A stretch of DNA of 64,000 nucleotides from Convivina praedatoris (GCF_933208505.1 NZ_CAKOEU010000002.1); one strand, 5' to 3'. Positions 42,901 to 51,287 are shown, counted from the stretch's first letter. Program-made: numbers and translations. The notes: a model not told the origin generated them from the letters alone.

Positions 42901-43530
42901 CGTGATTTGAGTATTCGTGGGGCCGGTGATTTACTGGGAAAGCAACAACATGGTTTTATCGATTCAGTCGGTTACGATATGTATACACAAATGCTCAAAG
43001 ATACGGTTGCCAAAAAGCAGGGAAAGGTAGTTGATACCCCAGTGGTAAAATCCGATGCCGAGTTAATTTTAGGGGTTTTGGCTTATTTACCCGAAGATTA
43101 TGTTGCTGATAATGCTCAGAAAATTGACCTATATACGCAAATTCGTTTGGCAGTGACAGATGAAGATTTTGAACAGGTCGAAGAGAATTTAATCGATCGA
43201 TTTGGTGATTTACCCGATCCAGTGGCACGATTATTATTAGTTGGTCGAATTAAGAGTGCTGCTGATCGAGCCCAAGTTACGCAAATTCGTCGGCAGAAAA
43301 AGGAATTATCGGTTCAATTTAATGCGAAAGCTACTAAACAGTTGGCTGGGGTAAAAATTTTTGAAGCTTTAAAAGATGTGCCATTAAAGGCCGTTGTCGG
43401 AGCACCCGACCAACAATTAAAAGTGACTCTAACTATTGATGATCGTCAAGAAAGTAGTATCTGGTTAAACATATTGCGTAATTTTTTACTAGTTATTATT
43501 GAAATTCAACAGCAGGAAGTGGAGAAATAA
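39997..43530 (+). CDS. mfd: Transcription-repair coupling factor Mfd
   Basis: A 1177-residue translocase that removes stalled RNA polymerase and recruits UvrA. Order: UvrB-like N-terminal region (to about 340), RNA polymerase-interacting domain (LSVGDYVVHVNHGIGQYHGL, about 495-560), helicase motor with Walker A GDVGFGKTEVALRA, DEEQ box LLIIDEEQRFG, and TATPIPRTLNM, then the C-terminal TRCF domain. Full length. It lies in the standard pth-mfd-rqcP array and ends one base before the next ATG. Confidence 0.98.
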   Translation: MTLTNFLKNNSTIQTIQEHLNPKSKQLLLGVNGTAKAASLAALYAAHPQQMVIVTDTQAHLDNLYQDLSQLVEEQVLYTFPAEESLATDLAVHSADFNLQRVAALTALLSGQPLILITNLAGFSRRLPNPNQLKKATLNLSVGQSYDFNQLKNDLLKMGYQATQLVEQPGEFAQRGAIFDIYSPFLEHPIRLDFFDNELDQIKQFDPTNQQSMAKLKQVVIQPASDLVIDVDQYQSGKKAVETAFSDYRTQLIGVEKKHATDGFSTTQVALNEQSRQSVIQPYLSFFYPQATTVLDYLAEDALIVLDEWTRLEEFGLNQLQRDQEWLAQQVKSYQLLPSVTLPTPLTKILAGQHRPELYLANFQRGLNRIHFTNIAEVTTRPATQYFGQLPALKNDLLYAQEKGLTVVMLISNASRIEHFQQSLVDFETPIPVNREVQSNQVQIMLGSLSNGFEWVQDHLVALTERELFTHARQPVRRVQKTMANAERLKSYNELSVGDYVVHVNHGIGQYHGLQTLNVDGGKQDYLEIAYQKNAKIFVPVNQLNLIQKYIGASDAAKAPRLNKLGGSEWHKTKRQVAAKIEDIADDLLDLYAKREAQSGYAFPPDDVAQLKFDTSFGYPETPDQISSIEEIKVDMQKIQPMDRLLVGDVGFGKTEVALRAVFKAAHAGKQVAFLAPTTILVQQHYETILARFADFPEIKIGTLSRFQTNAQNRQTIKELEDHQLDVVVGTHRLLSKDVTFVDLGLLIIDEEQRFGVKHKERLKALKTNVDVLTLTATPIPRTLNMAMVGARDLSVIETPPANRFPIQTYVLEFDWAVVRAAIEKELARDGQVFYLHNRVSDLDRIAAQIEEMVPDSRVAVIHGQMSETQLEGVLYDFLNRQYDVLVTTTIIETGVDIPNANTLIVDNADHMGLSQLYQLRGRVGRSARLAYAYFTYPFSRTPSPEAEKRLEAIRDFTELGSGFRIAMRDLSIRGAGDLLGKQQHGFIDSVGYDMYTQMLKDTVAKKQGKVVDTPVVKSDAELILGVLAYLPEDYVADNAQKIDLYTQIRLAVTDEDFEQVEENLIDRFGDLPDPVARLLLVGRIKSAADRAQVTQIRRQKKELSVQFNAKATKQLAGVKIFEALKDVPLKAVVGAPDQQLKVTLTIDDRQESSIWLNILRNFLLVIIEIQQQEVEK

Positions 43531-43803
43531 ATGCGTTTAGATAAATATTTAAAAATTTCCCGTTTGGTAAAGCGACGGACAATTGCTAAAGAAATTGCCG
43601 ATCAAGGACGAATTGAAATTAATCAAAAAGTTGCTAAGTCTTCCGCTAATGTAGGAACTGGCGATTTAATCACGATTCATTTTGGTAATAAAATTTTAAC
43701 CGTGAAGGTATTGAAGCTAGCTGAATTAGTGAAAAAAGATGAGGCCAGTGATTTGTATGAAGTGATTAGCGAAAGCTATGAACGTGATTTTAGTCAAGAA
43801 TAA
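43531..43803 (+). CDS. rqcP: S4-domain RNA-binding protein RqcP (YabO/HslR-like)
   Basis: A 90-residue S4-domain protein (MRLDKYLKISRLVKRRTIAKEIADQGRIEIN). In Bacillus, RqcP works with RqcH on stalled 50S subunits to add alanine tails in ribosome quality control. It abuts mfd directly. The polysaccharide exporter and MazG genes found between mfd and yabO in Bacillus are absent here. Confidence 0.9.
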   Translation: MRLDKYLKISRLVKRRTIAKEIADQGRIEINQKVAKSSANVGTGDLITIHFGNKILTVKVLKLAELVKKDEASDLYEVISESYERDFSQE

Positions 43804-43888
43804 TTTGATAATTATGGTTTAATTTTAATGAAAAACCTTGCAAGGCTAGGGATATTGTGACAGAATAATTCTTAGAAGTGAGGACGCC

Positions 43889-44287
43889 ATGGCCAATTAC
43901 AGTCGCTTACAACCAAATATTACCCCGTTAAACGCACGGATTGCCTACCAGATTGAAGCAGCAGGAAAGCGCCGTGATGCAGCAGCCCACCATTATCGAC
44001 AGGTTCATGCACGGCGAATAAAGCGAATCAAATGGATTGGCATAGTGACTATGGCTATATTTTTAATCCAATTATTGATGAGTCAGGTTCGTTTGCATGA
44101 TGCCAACAAGGGCTTGACAGTTTCTCAACAAAAATTGACGGGTATTCAAAAAAGTAATACTGAACTTAAAAGGGATGCTAAACAGCTAAATGATCCGGCA
44201 TATTTAGAACAGGTTTTGCGGGAAAAATATGGCTATGCAAAATCCGGTGAGACGATTTATAATCTACCCGAACACAATTATGCTTAG
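43889..44287 (+). CDS. divIC: Cell division protein DivIC/FtsB
   Basis: A 132-residue bitopic protein: basic cytoplasmic N-terminus, one transmembrane helix (IKWIGIVTMAIFLIQLLMSQ, about residues 47-66), then a coiled coil (about 72-105) and the short conserved region DPAYLEQVLREKYGYAKSGE. It belongs to the FtsL-DivIB-DivIC complex at the septum. gaagtgagg precedes the ATG. The S1-domain gene yabR that often follows divIC is missing. Confidence 0.92.
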   Translation: MANYSRLQPNITPLNARIAYQIEAAGKRRDAAAHHYRQVHARRIKRIKWIGIVTMAIFLIQLLMSQVRLHDANKGLTVSQQKLTGIQKSNTELKRDAKQLNDPAYLEQVLREKYGYAKSGETIYNLPEHNYA

Positions 44288-44296
44288 AAAAGGAAA

Positions 44297-44321
44297 GACG
44301 CCCAGTGTTGGGTGTTTTTTT
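44297..44321 (+). terminator. Hairpin with T-run between divIC and tilS
   Basis: Stem cgccc / gggtg with loop agtgtt and seven T. It lies only 8 bases before the ATG of tilS and overlaps a possible upstream GTG start, so it may attenuate rather than terminate. Confidence 0.5.
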
Positions 44322-44328
44322 ATCATAC

Positions 44329-45621
44329 ATGTCAAAAATTATTGAAAGCTTAAAAAAATATCATTGGGATACTCCCGTGATTATCGCCGTTTCCGGAGGA
44401 CTGGATTCAGTTGTCCTTTTGGATGCCCTTTACCAAAGTCACCCGCAACAGGCAATTGTGATTGCCCATGTTAATTATCATTTGCGGGCTGAAAGTGATC
44501 AGGATGCTGCCTTTGTGGCCCAATTAGCAGAAAAATATCACGCTCAGTTAGTTGTTAAAGACTTCCAAAATAACAATCCCAGCGGCATTGAAGGCCGAGC
44601 ACGTGATTTTCGGTATGAATTTTTTGAAGAATTAGCGCAGCAATATCATAGTCAAACTGTCTTAGTTGCCCATCATGCTGATGATCAAGTCGAAACCATT
44701 TTGTTAAATTTAATTCGCGGAGGACAACTAAGTCAATTAACTGGCATGTCTGCAGTACGCGATAAAGTTCTCCGACCTCTTCTCGATTATTATCGTCAGG
44801 ACTTGTTTGACTATGCGCAACAGCAACAACTAACCTGGCGGGAAGATGAAACTAATTTTGACGCTAGCTATACGGCTCGTAATGCTATTCGTCAAAATAT
44901 TTTACCGGCTCTATCAGAATTAAATTCAGGAGCGAAACGGCATATTTTGGATTTTGCTGGCCAAATAGCTAATCAAGAGCAATTGATGAACCAACAAATT
45001 CAGCTTTTTTTACCACAGTTAGAAGAAGATTGGACTAAGGTGCCTGAGGATTGGTTATATCCTACCTTAAGGTACTGGCTAACAGAAAAGGGTTTTTATC
45101 GTTTAAAAAATCAACAGCTGATGGCGATTGGTCGTTTGTTAAAGAATTGGCAAAAACCGAGCGGTTACATTGATTTAGGCGAAGACTGGCAATTCCATAA
45201 GACTTACCAAAAAATTTGCTTGAAAAAAAAGGCTAAAAAGTCAAAGAAAGCCCAAGAAAATTTATCAGTTATGTTAAAATTAAATCAATGGAATTTTTTG
45301 ACTGATAAGCCACTTTGCTGGAGTAACCAGCAACCCAAGGGGTATGAACATATGATTAAACTACCGAGCTTACCAGGTGTTAACCATTTGTTCTTAAGAT
45401 CGTTTAAAAGTGCTGATCGGTTAGCTATAAAAGGTGGGTCAAAGGCAGTCCGTAGAGTGCTGATTGATGCTAAAATACCTTTAGAAAATCGTCATCATGC
45501 CTTAGTTTTAACGGCCAGCGATAATAAAATTCTGGGGGTGCGCTTGCCAAACGGTAAGTGGCAAATGAGTCAAGATTCCTCTGCTCAAGCGAATCAAGAT
45601 TCGACTTGGCTAGTATGGTGA
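44329..45621 (+). CDS. tilS: tRNA(Ile)-lysidine synthetase
   Basis: Converts C34 of the CAU-anticodon tRNA-Ile to lysidine so that it reads AUA. The 430-residue protein has the PP-loop AVSGGLDSVVLLDALY (residues 20-35), AHVNYHLRAESDQD and AHHADDQVETILLNLIRG, and the C-terminal TilS domain (RLAIKGGSKAVRRVLIDAKIP). Start at ATG 44329 fits the family; a GTG at 44305 with aagga upstream would add eight residues. hpt follows after 15 bases. Confidence 0.93.
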   Translation: MSKIIESLKKYHWDTPVIIAVSGGLDSVVLLDALYQSHPQQAIVIAHVNYHLRAESDQDAAFVAQLAEKYHAQLVVKDFQNNNPSGIEGRARDFRYEFFEELAQQYHSQTVLVAHHADDQVETILLNLIRGGQLSQLTGMSAVRDKVLRPLLDYYRQDLFDYAQQQQLTWREDETNFDASYTARNAIRQNILPALSELNSGAKRHILDFAGQIANQEQLMNQQIQLFLPQLEEDWTKVPEDWLYPTLRYWLTEKGFYRLKNQQLMAIGRLLKNWQKPSGYIDLGEDWQFHKTYQKICLKKKAKKSKKAQENLSVMLKLNQWNFLTDKPLCWSNQQPKGYEHMIKLPSLPGVNHLFLRSFKSADRLAIKGGSKAVRRVLIDAKIPLENRHHALVLTASDNKILGVRLPNGKWQMSQDSSAQANQDSTWLVW

Positions 45622-45636
45622 ATTGAGGAAATCTAG

Positions 45637-46173
45637 GTGAATAACGACATAGAAGAGATATTGTTTGATCAAGCGGCAATTCAAGAGTCTGCACAACGAT
45701 TAGGTCGGCAGATCACTGAAGACTACGCTGGTCGGCGACCGTTAGTTTTATCAGTTTTAAAGGGTGCCTATCTTTGGACAGCCGATTTGATACGTGAAAT
45801 TGACCTCTACGTGGACTTGGAATTTATCAAAATTTCGAGCTATCACGGAGGCGTGGCCAGTTCAAATGACATTCAATTGATTACGGATATTCGGCAAGAT
45901 GTTAGTGGACGCGATGTAATGATCTTAGAAGACATTGTTGATACTGGTCAGTCATTACTGTTTATGGAAGAGCTTTTGGCTAGTCGAGGAGCATCGTCGA
46001 TTCGAGTAGCAACTTTACTAGATAAGAAAGCCGGCCGTAAAGTTGACATTAAAGCTGACTATGTTGGTTTTGATGTTCGGAATGAGTTTGTGGTTGGTTA
46101 TGGTCTAGATTACAAGGAACTTTATCGTAATTTACCTTATGTCGGTATTTTAAAGAAAGATATTTATAGTTAA
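45637..46173 (+). CDS. hpt: Hypoxanthine phosphoribosyltransferase
   Basis: Purine salvage enzyme making IMP or GMP from the base and PRPP. The 178-residue protein has the PRPP loop VMILEDIVDTGQSL, the flexible-loop residues SSYHGG, and KAGRKVDIKADYVGFDV. It starts with GTG after gagga. tilS-hpt-ftsH is the standard order in Firmicutes. Confidence 0.95.
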   Translation: MNNDIEEILFDQAAIQESAQRLGRQITEDYAGRRPLVLSVLKGAYLWTADLIREIDLYVDLEFIKISSYHGGVASSNDIQLITDIRQDVSGRDVMILEDIVDTGQSLLFMEELLASRGASSIRVATLLDKKAGRKVDIKADYVGFDVRNEFVVGYGLDYKELYRNLPYVGILKKDIYS

Positions 46174-46210
46174 GACAGCGGGTTTTAACTAAAGGAATTG
46201 AGGATATCGA

Positions 46211-48304
46211 ATGAAAAATAATAACAGCGGCTTTTTTAGAAGCAGCTTTCTTTACGTGATTATCTTTCTAGCTATTATTGCTGGAATTTATTCCTTTGTC
46301 GGTGGCGACAAGGGTGGCACTAAGACAATTAGTTCAAGCCAATTTATTAAGGCCCTAGGCGATAAGGATATTAAGTCCTTTACCGTCCAACCAGGAAGCG
46401 ATGTTTATACGGTTTCTGGAACTTACCGTGACAGTGATAAGTCATCAAAGGATAGCAACAGTTCTGGTTTGAATTCAATCTTGCAGAGCCAAAGTAAGAC
46501 AACCAAATTCACCACTAGTGTGCTACCAAACGATGCTTCACTAAAAGATATTAGCCAGCAGGCTAAAGACACTAATACTGATATGACGACTAAACCAGCA
46601 CCATCATCTGGTTTCTGGTTGAACTTGATTATCTCAATTGTGCCCTTGATTTTGGTCTTTGCCGTCTTTTACATCATGATGAGTCAGTCTTCTGGTAAGG
46701 GTGGCCAAGGTGGTATGATGGGTGGCTTTGGTAAGTCTAAGGCTAAGCCATCGGATCCCAAAGACAATAAGATTCGTTTTGACAACGTTGCCGGTGCTGA
46801 TGAAGAAAAAGAAGAACTGGTTGAAGTTGTTGAGTTCCTAAAGTCACCGAAGAAGTTTGTTAACTTGGGTGCTCGTATTCCAAAGGGTGTTTTACTTGAG
46901 GGACCTCCGGGAACTGGTAAAACTTTGTTAGCCAAGGCTGTTGCTGGTGAAGCCAGCGTGCCATTCTTCTCTATGTCTGGTTCAGACTTTGTGGAAATGT
47001 TTGTTGGGGTTGGTGCTTCACGTGTTCGTGATTTGTTCGAACAGGCAAAGAAAACCGCTCCGGCCATTATCTTCATTGATGAAATTGATGCGGTTGGTCG
47101 CCGTCGTGGTTCTGGTATCGGTGGTGGTAACGATGAACGTGAACAGACTTTGAACCAAATCTTGATTGAAATGGATGGGTTTGAAGGTTCTGAAGGAGTC
47201 ATTATTTTGGCTTCTACCAACCGTTCTGACGTGTTGGATCCTGCCTTGCTTCGTTCGGGACGATTTGACCGTAAGATTATGGTTGGTGCACCAGATGTGA
47301 AAGGTCGTGAAGCTATTCTTCGCGTGCATGCGAAGAATAAACCTTTGGCTAAGAACGTTGATTTGAAAGCTATTGCCCAACAAACTCCTGGTTATGTTGG
47401 GGCTGACTTGGAAAACTTATTGAACGAATCAGCTTTGTTAGCAGCTCGTCGCGATAAAAAAGAGATTGATGCTGCTGATATTGATGAAGCTGAAGATCGG
47501 ATTTTCCAAGGTCCAGCTAAAACTAACCGTTCGATGTCTGAAGTTGAACGCAAGACCACTGCTTATCACGAAGCTGGGCACGCTTTGGTTGGATTGGTTC
47601 GTTCAGATGCCTCAGTTGTCCGTAAGGTGACGATTGTGCCGCGTGGCCGCATCGGTGGATATGCCTTGATGACACCAAAGACTGATCGTTATAATGTCCG
47701 TTACTCAGAAGCCAAGGAACAGCTAGCTGGTTTAATGGGGGGACGGGCTGCCGAAATTTCAGTCTTTGACGAAGCTAGTTCAGGGGCCGCTAATGATTTC
47801 CAGCAGGCAACCGGTTTGGCTCGCCAAATGGTTACGGCCTATGGTATGTCAGACAAATTGGGCATGGTTCAACTTGAAGGAAATGCTAGCGTTGGTTATA
47901 GCGAACAGGCTGGTAATCGTAATTATTCCGATGAGACAGCAAACTTAATTGATGAAGAAGTTCGTCGATTAACTCACGAAGCTTTTGAAGATGCTAAGCA
48001 AATTATTGCTGATCATCGTGATAAGCTTCAAGCCATCGCAGAAGCTCTGCTTGAAGTTGAAACTTTGGATGAGCAACAAATTAAAGATATTTACAATACT
48101 GGTACTTTTACTCCTAAGGGACCAGATGAGAGTAATGATGGAGCTAAGTCCTTTGAACAGACCAAAGCTGAATTAGATGCAAAAGAATCTGAAGCCGAGG
48201 AACGAGTGGATAAGGGGGGAGCTAATCCAGAGCAACCATTGGAAACTAATCCAGATGATGCACCGGAAAAGCCTGACGATGCTCCGAATTCGGATAACAA
48301 ATAA
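46211..48304 (+). CDS. ftsH: ATP-dependent zinc metalloprotease FtsH
   Basis: A 697-residue membrane AAA+ protease. Two transmembrane helices (about 12-30 and 136-157) flank an extracytoplasmic domain. Walker A GPPGTGKT (about 232-239), Walker B IIFIDEIDAVG, SRH region RPGR-like LLRSGRFDR, and the zinc site HEAGH (about 453-457) are intact. A long acidic C-terminal tail (EKPDDAPNSDNK end) is typical of lactobacilli. It degrades membrane and regulatory proteins. Confidence 0.98.
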   Translation: MKNNNSGFFRSSFLYVIIFLAIIAGIYSFVGGDKGGTKTISSSQFIKALGDKDIKSFTVQPGSDVYTVSGTYRDSDKSSKDSNSSGLNSILQSQSKTTKFTTSVLPNDASLKDISQQAKDTNTDMTTKPAPSSGFWLNLIISIVPLILVFAVFYIMMSQSSGKGGQGGMMGGFGKSKAKPSDPKDNKIRFDNVAGADEEKEELVEVVEFLKSPKKFVNLGARIPKGVLLEGPPGTGKTLLAKAVAGEASVPFFSMSGSDFVEMFVGVGASRVRDLFEQAKKTAPAIIFIDEIDAVGRRRGSGIGGGNDEREQTLNQILIEMDGFEGSEGVIILASTNRSDVLDPALLRSGRFDRKIMVGAPDVKGREAILRVHAKNKPLAKNVDLKAIAQQTPGYVGADLENLLNESALLAARRDKKEIDAADIDEAEDRIFQGPAKTNRSMSEVERKTTAYHEAGHALVGLVRSDASVVRKVTIVPRGRIGGYALMTPKTDRYNVRYSEAKEQLAGLMGGRAAEISVFDEASSGAANDFQQATGLARQMVTAYGMSDKLGMVQLEGNASVGYSEQAGNRNYSDETANLIDEEVRRLTHEAFEDAKQIIADHRDKLQAIAEALLEVETLDEQQIKDIYNTGTFTPKGPDESNDGAKSFEQTKAELDAKESEAEERVDKGGANPEQPLETNPDDAPEKPDDAPNSDNK

Positions 48305-48308
48305 TTAG

Positions 48309-48332
48309 AAAGTTGGCTTAGGCCAACTTTTT
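48309..48332 (+). terminator. Terminator after ftsH
   Basis: Nine-base stem aaagttggc / gccaacttt, loop ttag, followed by T-rich sequence. Confidence 0.85.
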
Positions 48333-48354
48333 ATTTTTGACAAAGAAGGAAATT

Positions 48355-49266
48355 ATGAATAATCAGTTAATTAAAGTTATTACTAAAGATGATGCTTTTC
48401 GTGCTTTCGCCTTAAATGGAACGAATCTAGTTAGCCAAGCTTGTCAGGCCCATGAAACCAGTCGTATTGCTTCAGTGATTTTAGGGCGAGCTTTGTTGGC
48501 CACTGAATTGTTGGCTCAGGCTACTCTAAAAGGGGAAGAACGTTTAAACGCTAAAATTGCTGGTCGTGGACCAATTGGCAACGTTGTAACTGAAGCTGAT
48601 GCTAAGGGAAGCGTTCGAGGATACGTAACCAACGCTCAATTGGAAGGAACTTTAGATGAGCATCAGCAACTTCAAATTGGGACTGCGGTTGGACACAACG
48701 GTTTCTTACAAATTACTAAATTTGCCCCATATTCTGATCCGTATATCGGCCAAAGTCAGCTGGTGAGTGGTGAAATTGGTGATGATTTTACCTATTATCT
48801 AGCTCAATCAGAGCAGATTCCATCTGTGATTGGTGTGGGGGTCCACTTAGACAAACAAGGCCTAGTTGATATGGCTAGTGGCTTTTTAATTCAAGCTTTA
48901 CCCGGCGCCACTGATGACCAGTTAAGCGATTTAGAAGATAAGCTAAAGGCCATGACGCCTTTAAATAAATTGATTTCTCAAGGATCAGAGCCAAAGGCCA
49001 TTCTTAATAATATTTTTGGTGAAAATAGTTTTACGGAATTAGCCGATTTGAATGTTGGTTTAGCAGCTGAACCGCCTAAAGAAGAATATGCTAAGATGTT
49101 GGCAACTTTACCGGCCACGGAAGTTCAAGCAATGATCGATGAGGATGGCGGGGCTGAGATTATCGGTAAGTTCTCTGGTAAGCGGCATTATTTTGAACAA
49201 AATGAATTAGAAACAATTTTAGCCGATATCTTAGCTCGTGATCTCGATGAAGATAAAGATTCGTAA
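48355..49266 (+). CDS. hslO: Hsp33 chaperonin family protein lacking the four zinc cysteines
   Basis: A 303-residue Hsp33 homolog. The N-terminal chaperone domain (SRIASVILGRALLATELLAQ, GRGPIGNVVTEADAKGSVRGY, VGHNGFLQITK) and the linker VDMASGFLIQALPGA are typical. The C-terminal redox switch normally has CxC and CxxC coordinating zinc; here these positions are A238, P240, G271 and S274, while the surrounding residues (LQAMIDED-like VQAMIDEDGGAEII) are kept. The oxidation switch cannot work by the known route. Start 48355 has aagaagga upstream. Confidence 0.93.
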   Translation: MNNQLIKVITKDDAFRAFALNGTNLVSQACQAHETSRIASVILGRALLATELLAQATLKGEERLNAKIAGRGPIGNVVTEADAKGSVRGYVTNAQLEGTLDEHQQLQIGTAVGHNGFLQITKFAPYSDPYIGQSQLVSGEIGDDFTYYLAQSEQIPSVIGVGVHLDKQGLVDMASGFLIQALPGATDDQLSDLEDKLKAMTPLNKLISQGSEPKAILNNIFGENSFTELADLNVGLAAEPPKEEYAKMLATLPATEVQAMIDEDGGAEIIGKFSGKRHYFEQNELETILADILARDLDEDKDS

Positions 49267-49346
49267 TTTTAGGCTTTGTCACTAGCCTATGATTTGATAA
49301 GATTGAAGTTAGAGATTAATAATGTGTTGTAGGAAGGATTAAACAT

Positions 49347-50834
49347 ATGGCTGAAGAAAGAGCCCTAAATGACCAAATGGTTGCTCGTCGTCAAAAGATG
49401 AAGGCCTTGGTTGATGATTTAGATTTAGACCCCTTTGGAAAGCGCTTTGACCGCGATTCAATGGCAGGTGACTTACACGCTCAGTACGATCAAAATACCC
49501 TTGATGACTTAATGGAAAATCAGCATGAGGTGATTATTGCCGGTCGTATGGTCGCTAAACGTGGTGCCGGTAAGGTTATTTTTGCTGATATCCGTGATGC
49601 CTCTGGTAAGATTCAAATTTATGCTCGTCGTGATGATTTAGGTGACAACTATCCAATTATCAAGCGGGCTGATTTAGGTGATTTTTTGGGTATCAAAGGA
49701 ATCATGATGAAGACTGAAGCCGGTGAATTAACTGTTTTGGTAACTCATTTGACTCATTTGGCAAAAGCCTTGCGACCAATGCCAGATAAATATCACGGAA
49801 TTTCAGATGTGGAAACCCGTTATCGTAAGCGTTATTTGGACTTGATTGCTAACGAAGATTCATTCCGGAAGTTTCAACAGCGTTCTCACATTATTTCAGC
49901 CATTCGTCATTATATGGATGGCCAGCATTTCTTAGAAGTGGAAACTCCAATTTTACAAACCCAGGCGGGTGGAGCTGCTGCGCGTCCCTTTGTGACCCAT
50001 CACAATGCCTTAAACATTGATATGTATATGCGAATTGCCACTGAGTTATATCTCAAGCGTTTGATTGTTGGTGGTATGGAACGGGTCTATGAAATTGGCC
50101 GAATTTTCCGTAATGAAGGTATGGATCCAAAACATAATCCTGAATTTACTTCCTTAGAATCTTATGCTGCTTATTGGGATTTTAACGACGTTATGAATGA
50201 AACTGAGGGTATTTTTAAGGCGGCCGCTAAGTCAGTTTCACCGGACTTAAAGATTACCTACCAGGGAACGGCCATTGACTTGAATAAGCCTTTTGCTCGT
50301 CAGCATATGGTTGATTTAATCAAGAATCGGACCGGCGTTGACTTCTGGCCGGCTATGACTTTGGAAGAAGCGCAAGCCTTGGCTAAGCAACATCATGTTC
50401 AATATGAAACTTATTGGCAAATTGGGCATATCATCAACGCTTTCTTCGAAGAATATGTCGAAGACACATTGACTCAGCCAACATTTGTTTATGGTCACCC
50501 AGTGGAAGTGTCACCTTTGGCTAAAAAGAATGCTGATGATCCACGTTTTACAGATCGATTTGAGCTCTTTATTATGGGCAGTGAATATGCCAATGCCTTT
50601 ACTGAATTAAATGATCCAATCGATCAGCGGGCCCGTTTTGAAACCCAAGCAGCTGAACGAGCTGAGGGTAATGATGAGGCGGAAGGAATTGATGAAGATT
50701 TCCTTGAGGCCTTAGAATACGGTATGCCACCTACAGGGGGCTTGGGAATTGGAATCGATCGGTTAATTATGTTGTTAACTGATTCAGTAACGATTCGTGA
50801 TGTAGTTTTATTCCCAACCATGCGTCCTGAATAA
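49347..50834 (+). CDS. lysS: Lysyl-tRNA synthetase, class II
   Basis: Charges tRNA-Lys. A 495-residue class II enzyme with an OB-fold anticodon domain (VIIAGRMVAKRGAGKVIFADIRD, residues 63-150) and class II motifs: motif 1 near RSHIISAIRHYMDGQHFLEVETPIL, motif 2 RIFRNEGMDPKHNPEFTSLE and motif 3 GLGIGIDRLIMLL. gaagga precedes the ATG. Monocistronic by position, followed by a tRNA cluster. Confidence 0.97.
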   Translation: MAEERALNDQMVARRQKMKALVDDLDLDPFGKRFDRDSMAGDLHAQYDQNTLDDLMENQHEVIIAGRMVAKRGAGKVIFADIRDASGKIQIYARRDDLGDNYPIIKRADLGDFLGIKGIMMKTEAGELTVLVTHLTHLAKALRPMPDKYHGISDVETRYRKRYLDLIANEDSFRKFQQRSHIISAIRHYMDGQHFLEVETPILQTQAGGAAARPFVTHHNALNIDMYMRIATELYLKRLIVGGMERVYEIGRIFRNEGMDPKHNPEFTSLESYAAYWDFNDVMNETEGIFKAAAKSVSPDLKITYQGTAIDLNKPFARQHMVDLIKNRTGVDFWPAMTLEEAQALAKQHHVQYETYWQIGHIINAFFEEYVEDTLTQPTFVYGHPVEVSPLAKKNADDPRFTDRFELFIMGSEYANAFTELNDPIDQRARFETQAAERAEGNDEAEGIDEDFLEALEYGMPPTGGLGIGIDRLIMLLTDSVTIRDVVLFPTMRPE

Positions 50835-50839
50835 AAATG

Positions 50840-50869
50840 TTGACAGAAATGTCATATATTAGGTATAAT
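50840..50869 (+). promoter_or_regulatory. Promoter of first tRNA-Asn
   Basis: TTGACA (50840-50845), an 18-base spacer and TATAAT (50864-50869). Confidence 0.8.
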
Positions 50870-50894
50870 GATTAAGTTGTGTGAGCGACTTAAT

Positions 50895-50967
50895 TCCGAC
50901 TTAGCTCAGTTGGTAGAGCACCTGACTGTTAATCAGGTTGTCGCCGGTTCGAGCCCGGCAGTCGGAG
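50895..50967 (+). tRNA. tRNA-Asn (GTT), copy 1
   Basis: A 73-base tRNA: acceptor tccgact / agtcgga with discriminator G, anticodon loop ctGTTaa in a ctga-type stem, T-loop gttcgagcc. CCA not encoded. Identical in sequence to the copy at 51088. Confidence 0.97.
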
Positions 50968-50972
50968 TAATC

Positions 50973-51006
50973 AAAACCAGTAAGCTTAAGGTTTACTGGT
51001 TTTTTC
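50973..51006 (+). terminator. Terminator after first tRNA-Asn
   Basis: Stem aaaaccagtaa / ttactggtttt around an 8-base loop, then a T-run. Confidence 0.9.
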
Positions 51007-51030
51007 GTATGATAATATCATGAAAAACGA

Positions 51031-51059
51031 TTGACACTTTTATTTAAGCATGGCATAAT
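51031..51059 (+). promoter_or_regulatory. Promoter of second tRNA unit
   Basis: TTGACA (51031-51036), a 17-base spacer and CATAAT (51054-51059); a TATAAT lies 5 bases further on. Confidence 0.65.
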
Positions 51060-51087
51060 ATAATAGTTGTTTTAAAGACAATCTTAT

Positions 51088-51160
51088 TCCGACTTAGCTC
51101 AGTTGGTAGAGCACCTGACTGTTAATCAGGTTGTCGCCGGTTCGAGCCCGGCAGTCGGAG
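51088..51160 (+). tRNA. tRNA-Asn (GTT), copy 2
   Basis: Exact second copy of the tRNA at 50895, in a separate unit with its own promoter and co-transcribed with tRNA-Thr, which begins 5 bases later. Confidence 0.97.
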
Positions 51161-51164
51161 TATT

Positions 51165-51237
51165 GCCGACGTAGCTCAGTTGGTAGAGCACGGGTATCGT
51201 AAACCTGGGGTCGAAGGTTCGAATCCTTTCGTCGGCA
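51165..51237 (+). tRNA. tRNA-Thr (CGT)
   Basis: A 73-base tRNA: acceptor gccgacg / cgtcggc, discriminator A, anticodon loop atCGTaa in a cgggt/acctg stem, T-loop gttcgaatc. It reads ACG codons. Confidence 0.94.
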
Positions 51238-51260
51238 TCTACAGTAAAAATTAGGATAAT

Positions 51261-51287
51261 AAAAACGCCTTCATATAGGCGTTTTTT
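51261..51287. terminator. Terminator after the tRNA-Asn/Thr unit
   Basis: Stem aaaaacgcct / aggcgttttt with loop tcatat and a T-run. Confidence 0.9.

Noticed and set aside
46684..47220. 178-residue frame antisense to ftsH
   Set aside because: Covers the AAA+ motifs of ftsH on the other strand; no start signal and biased composition.
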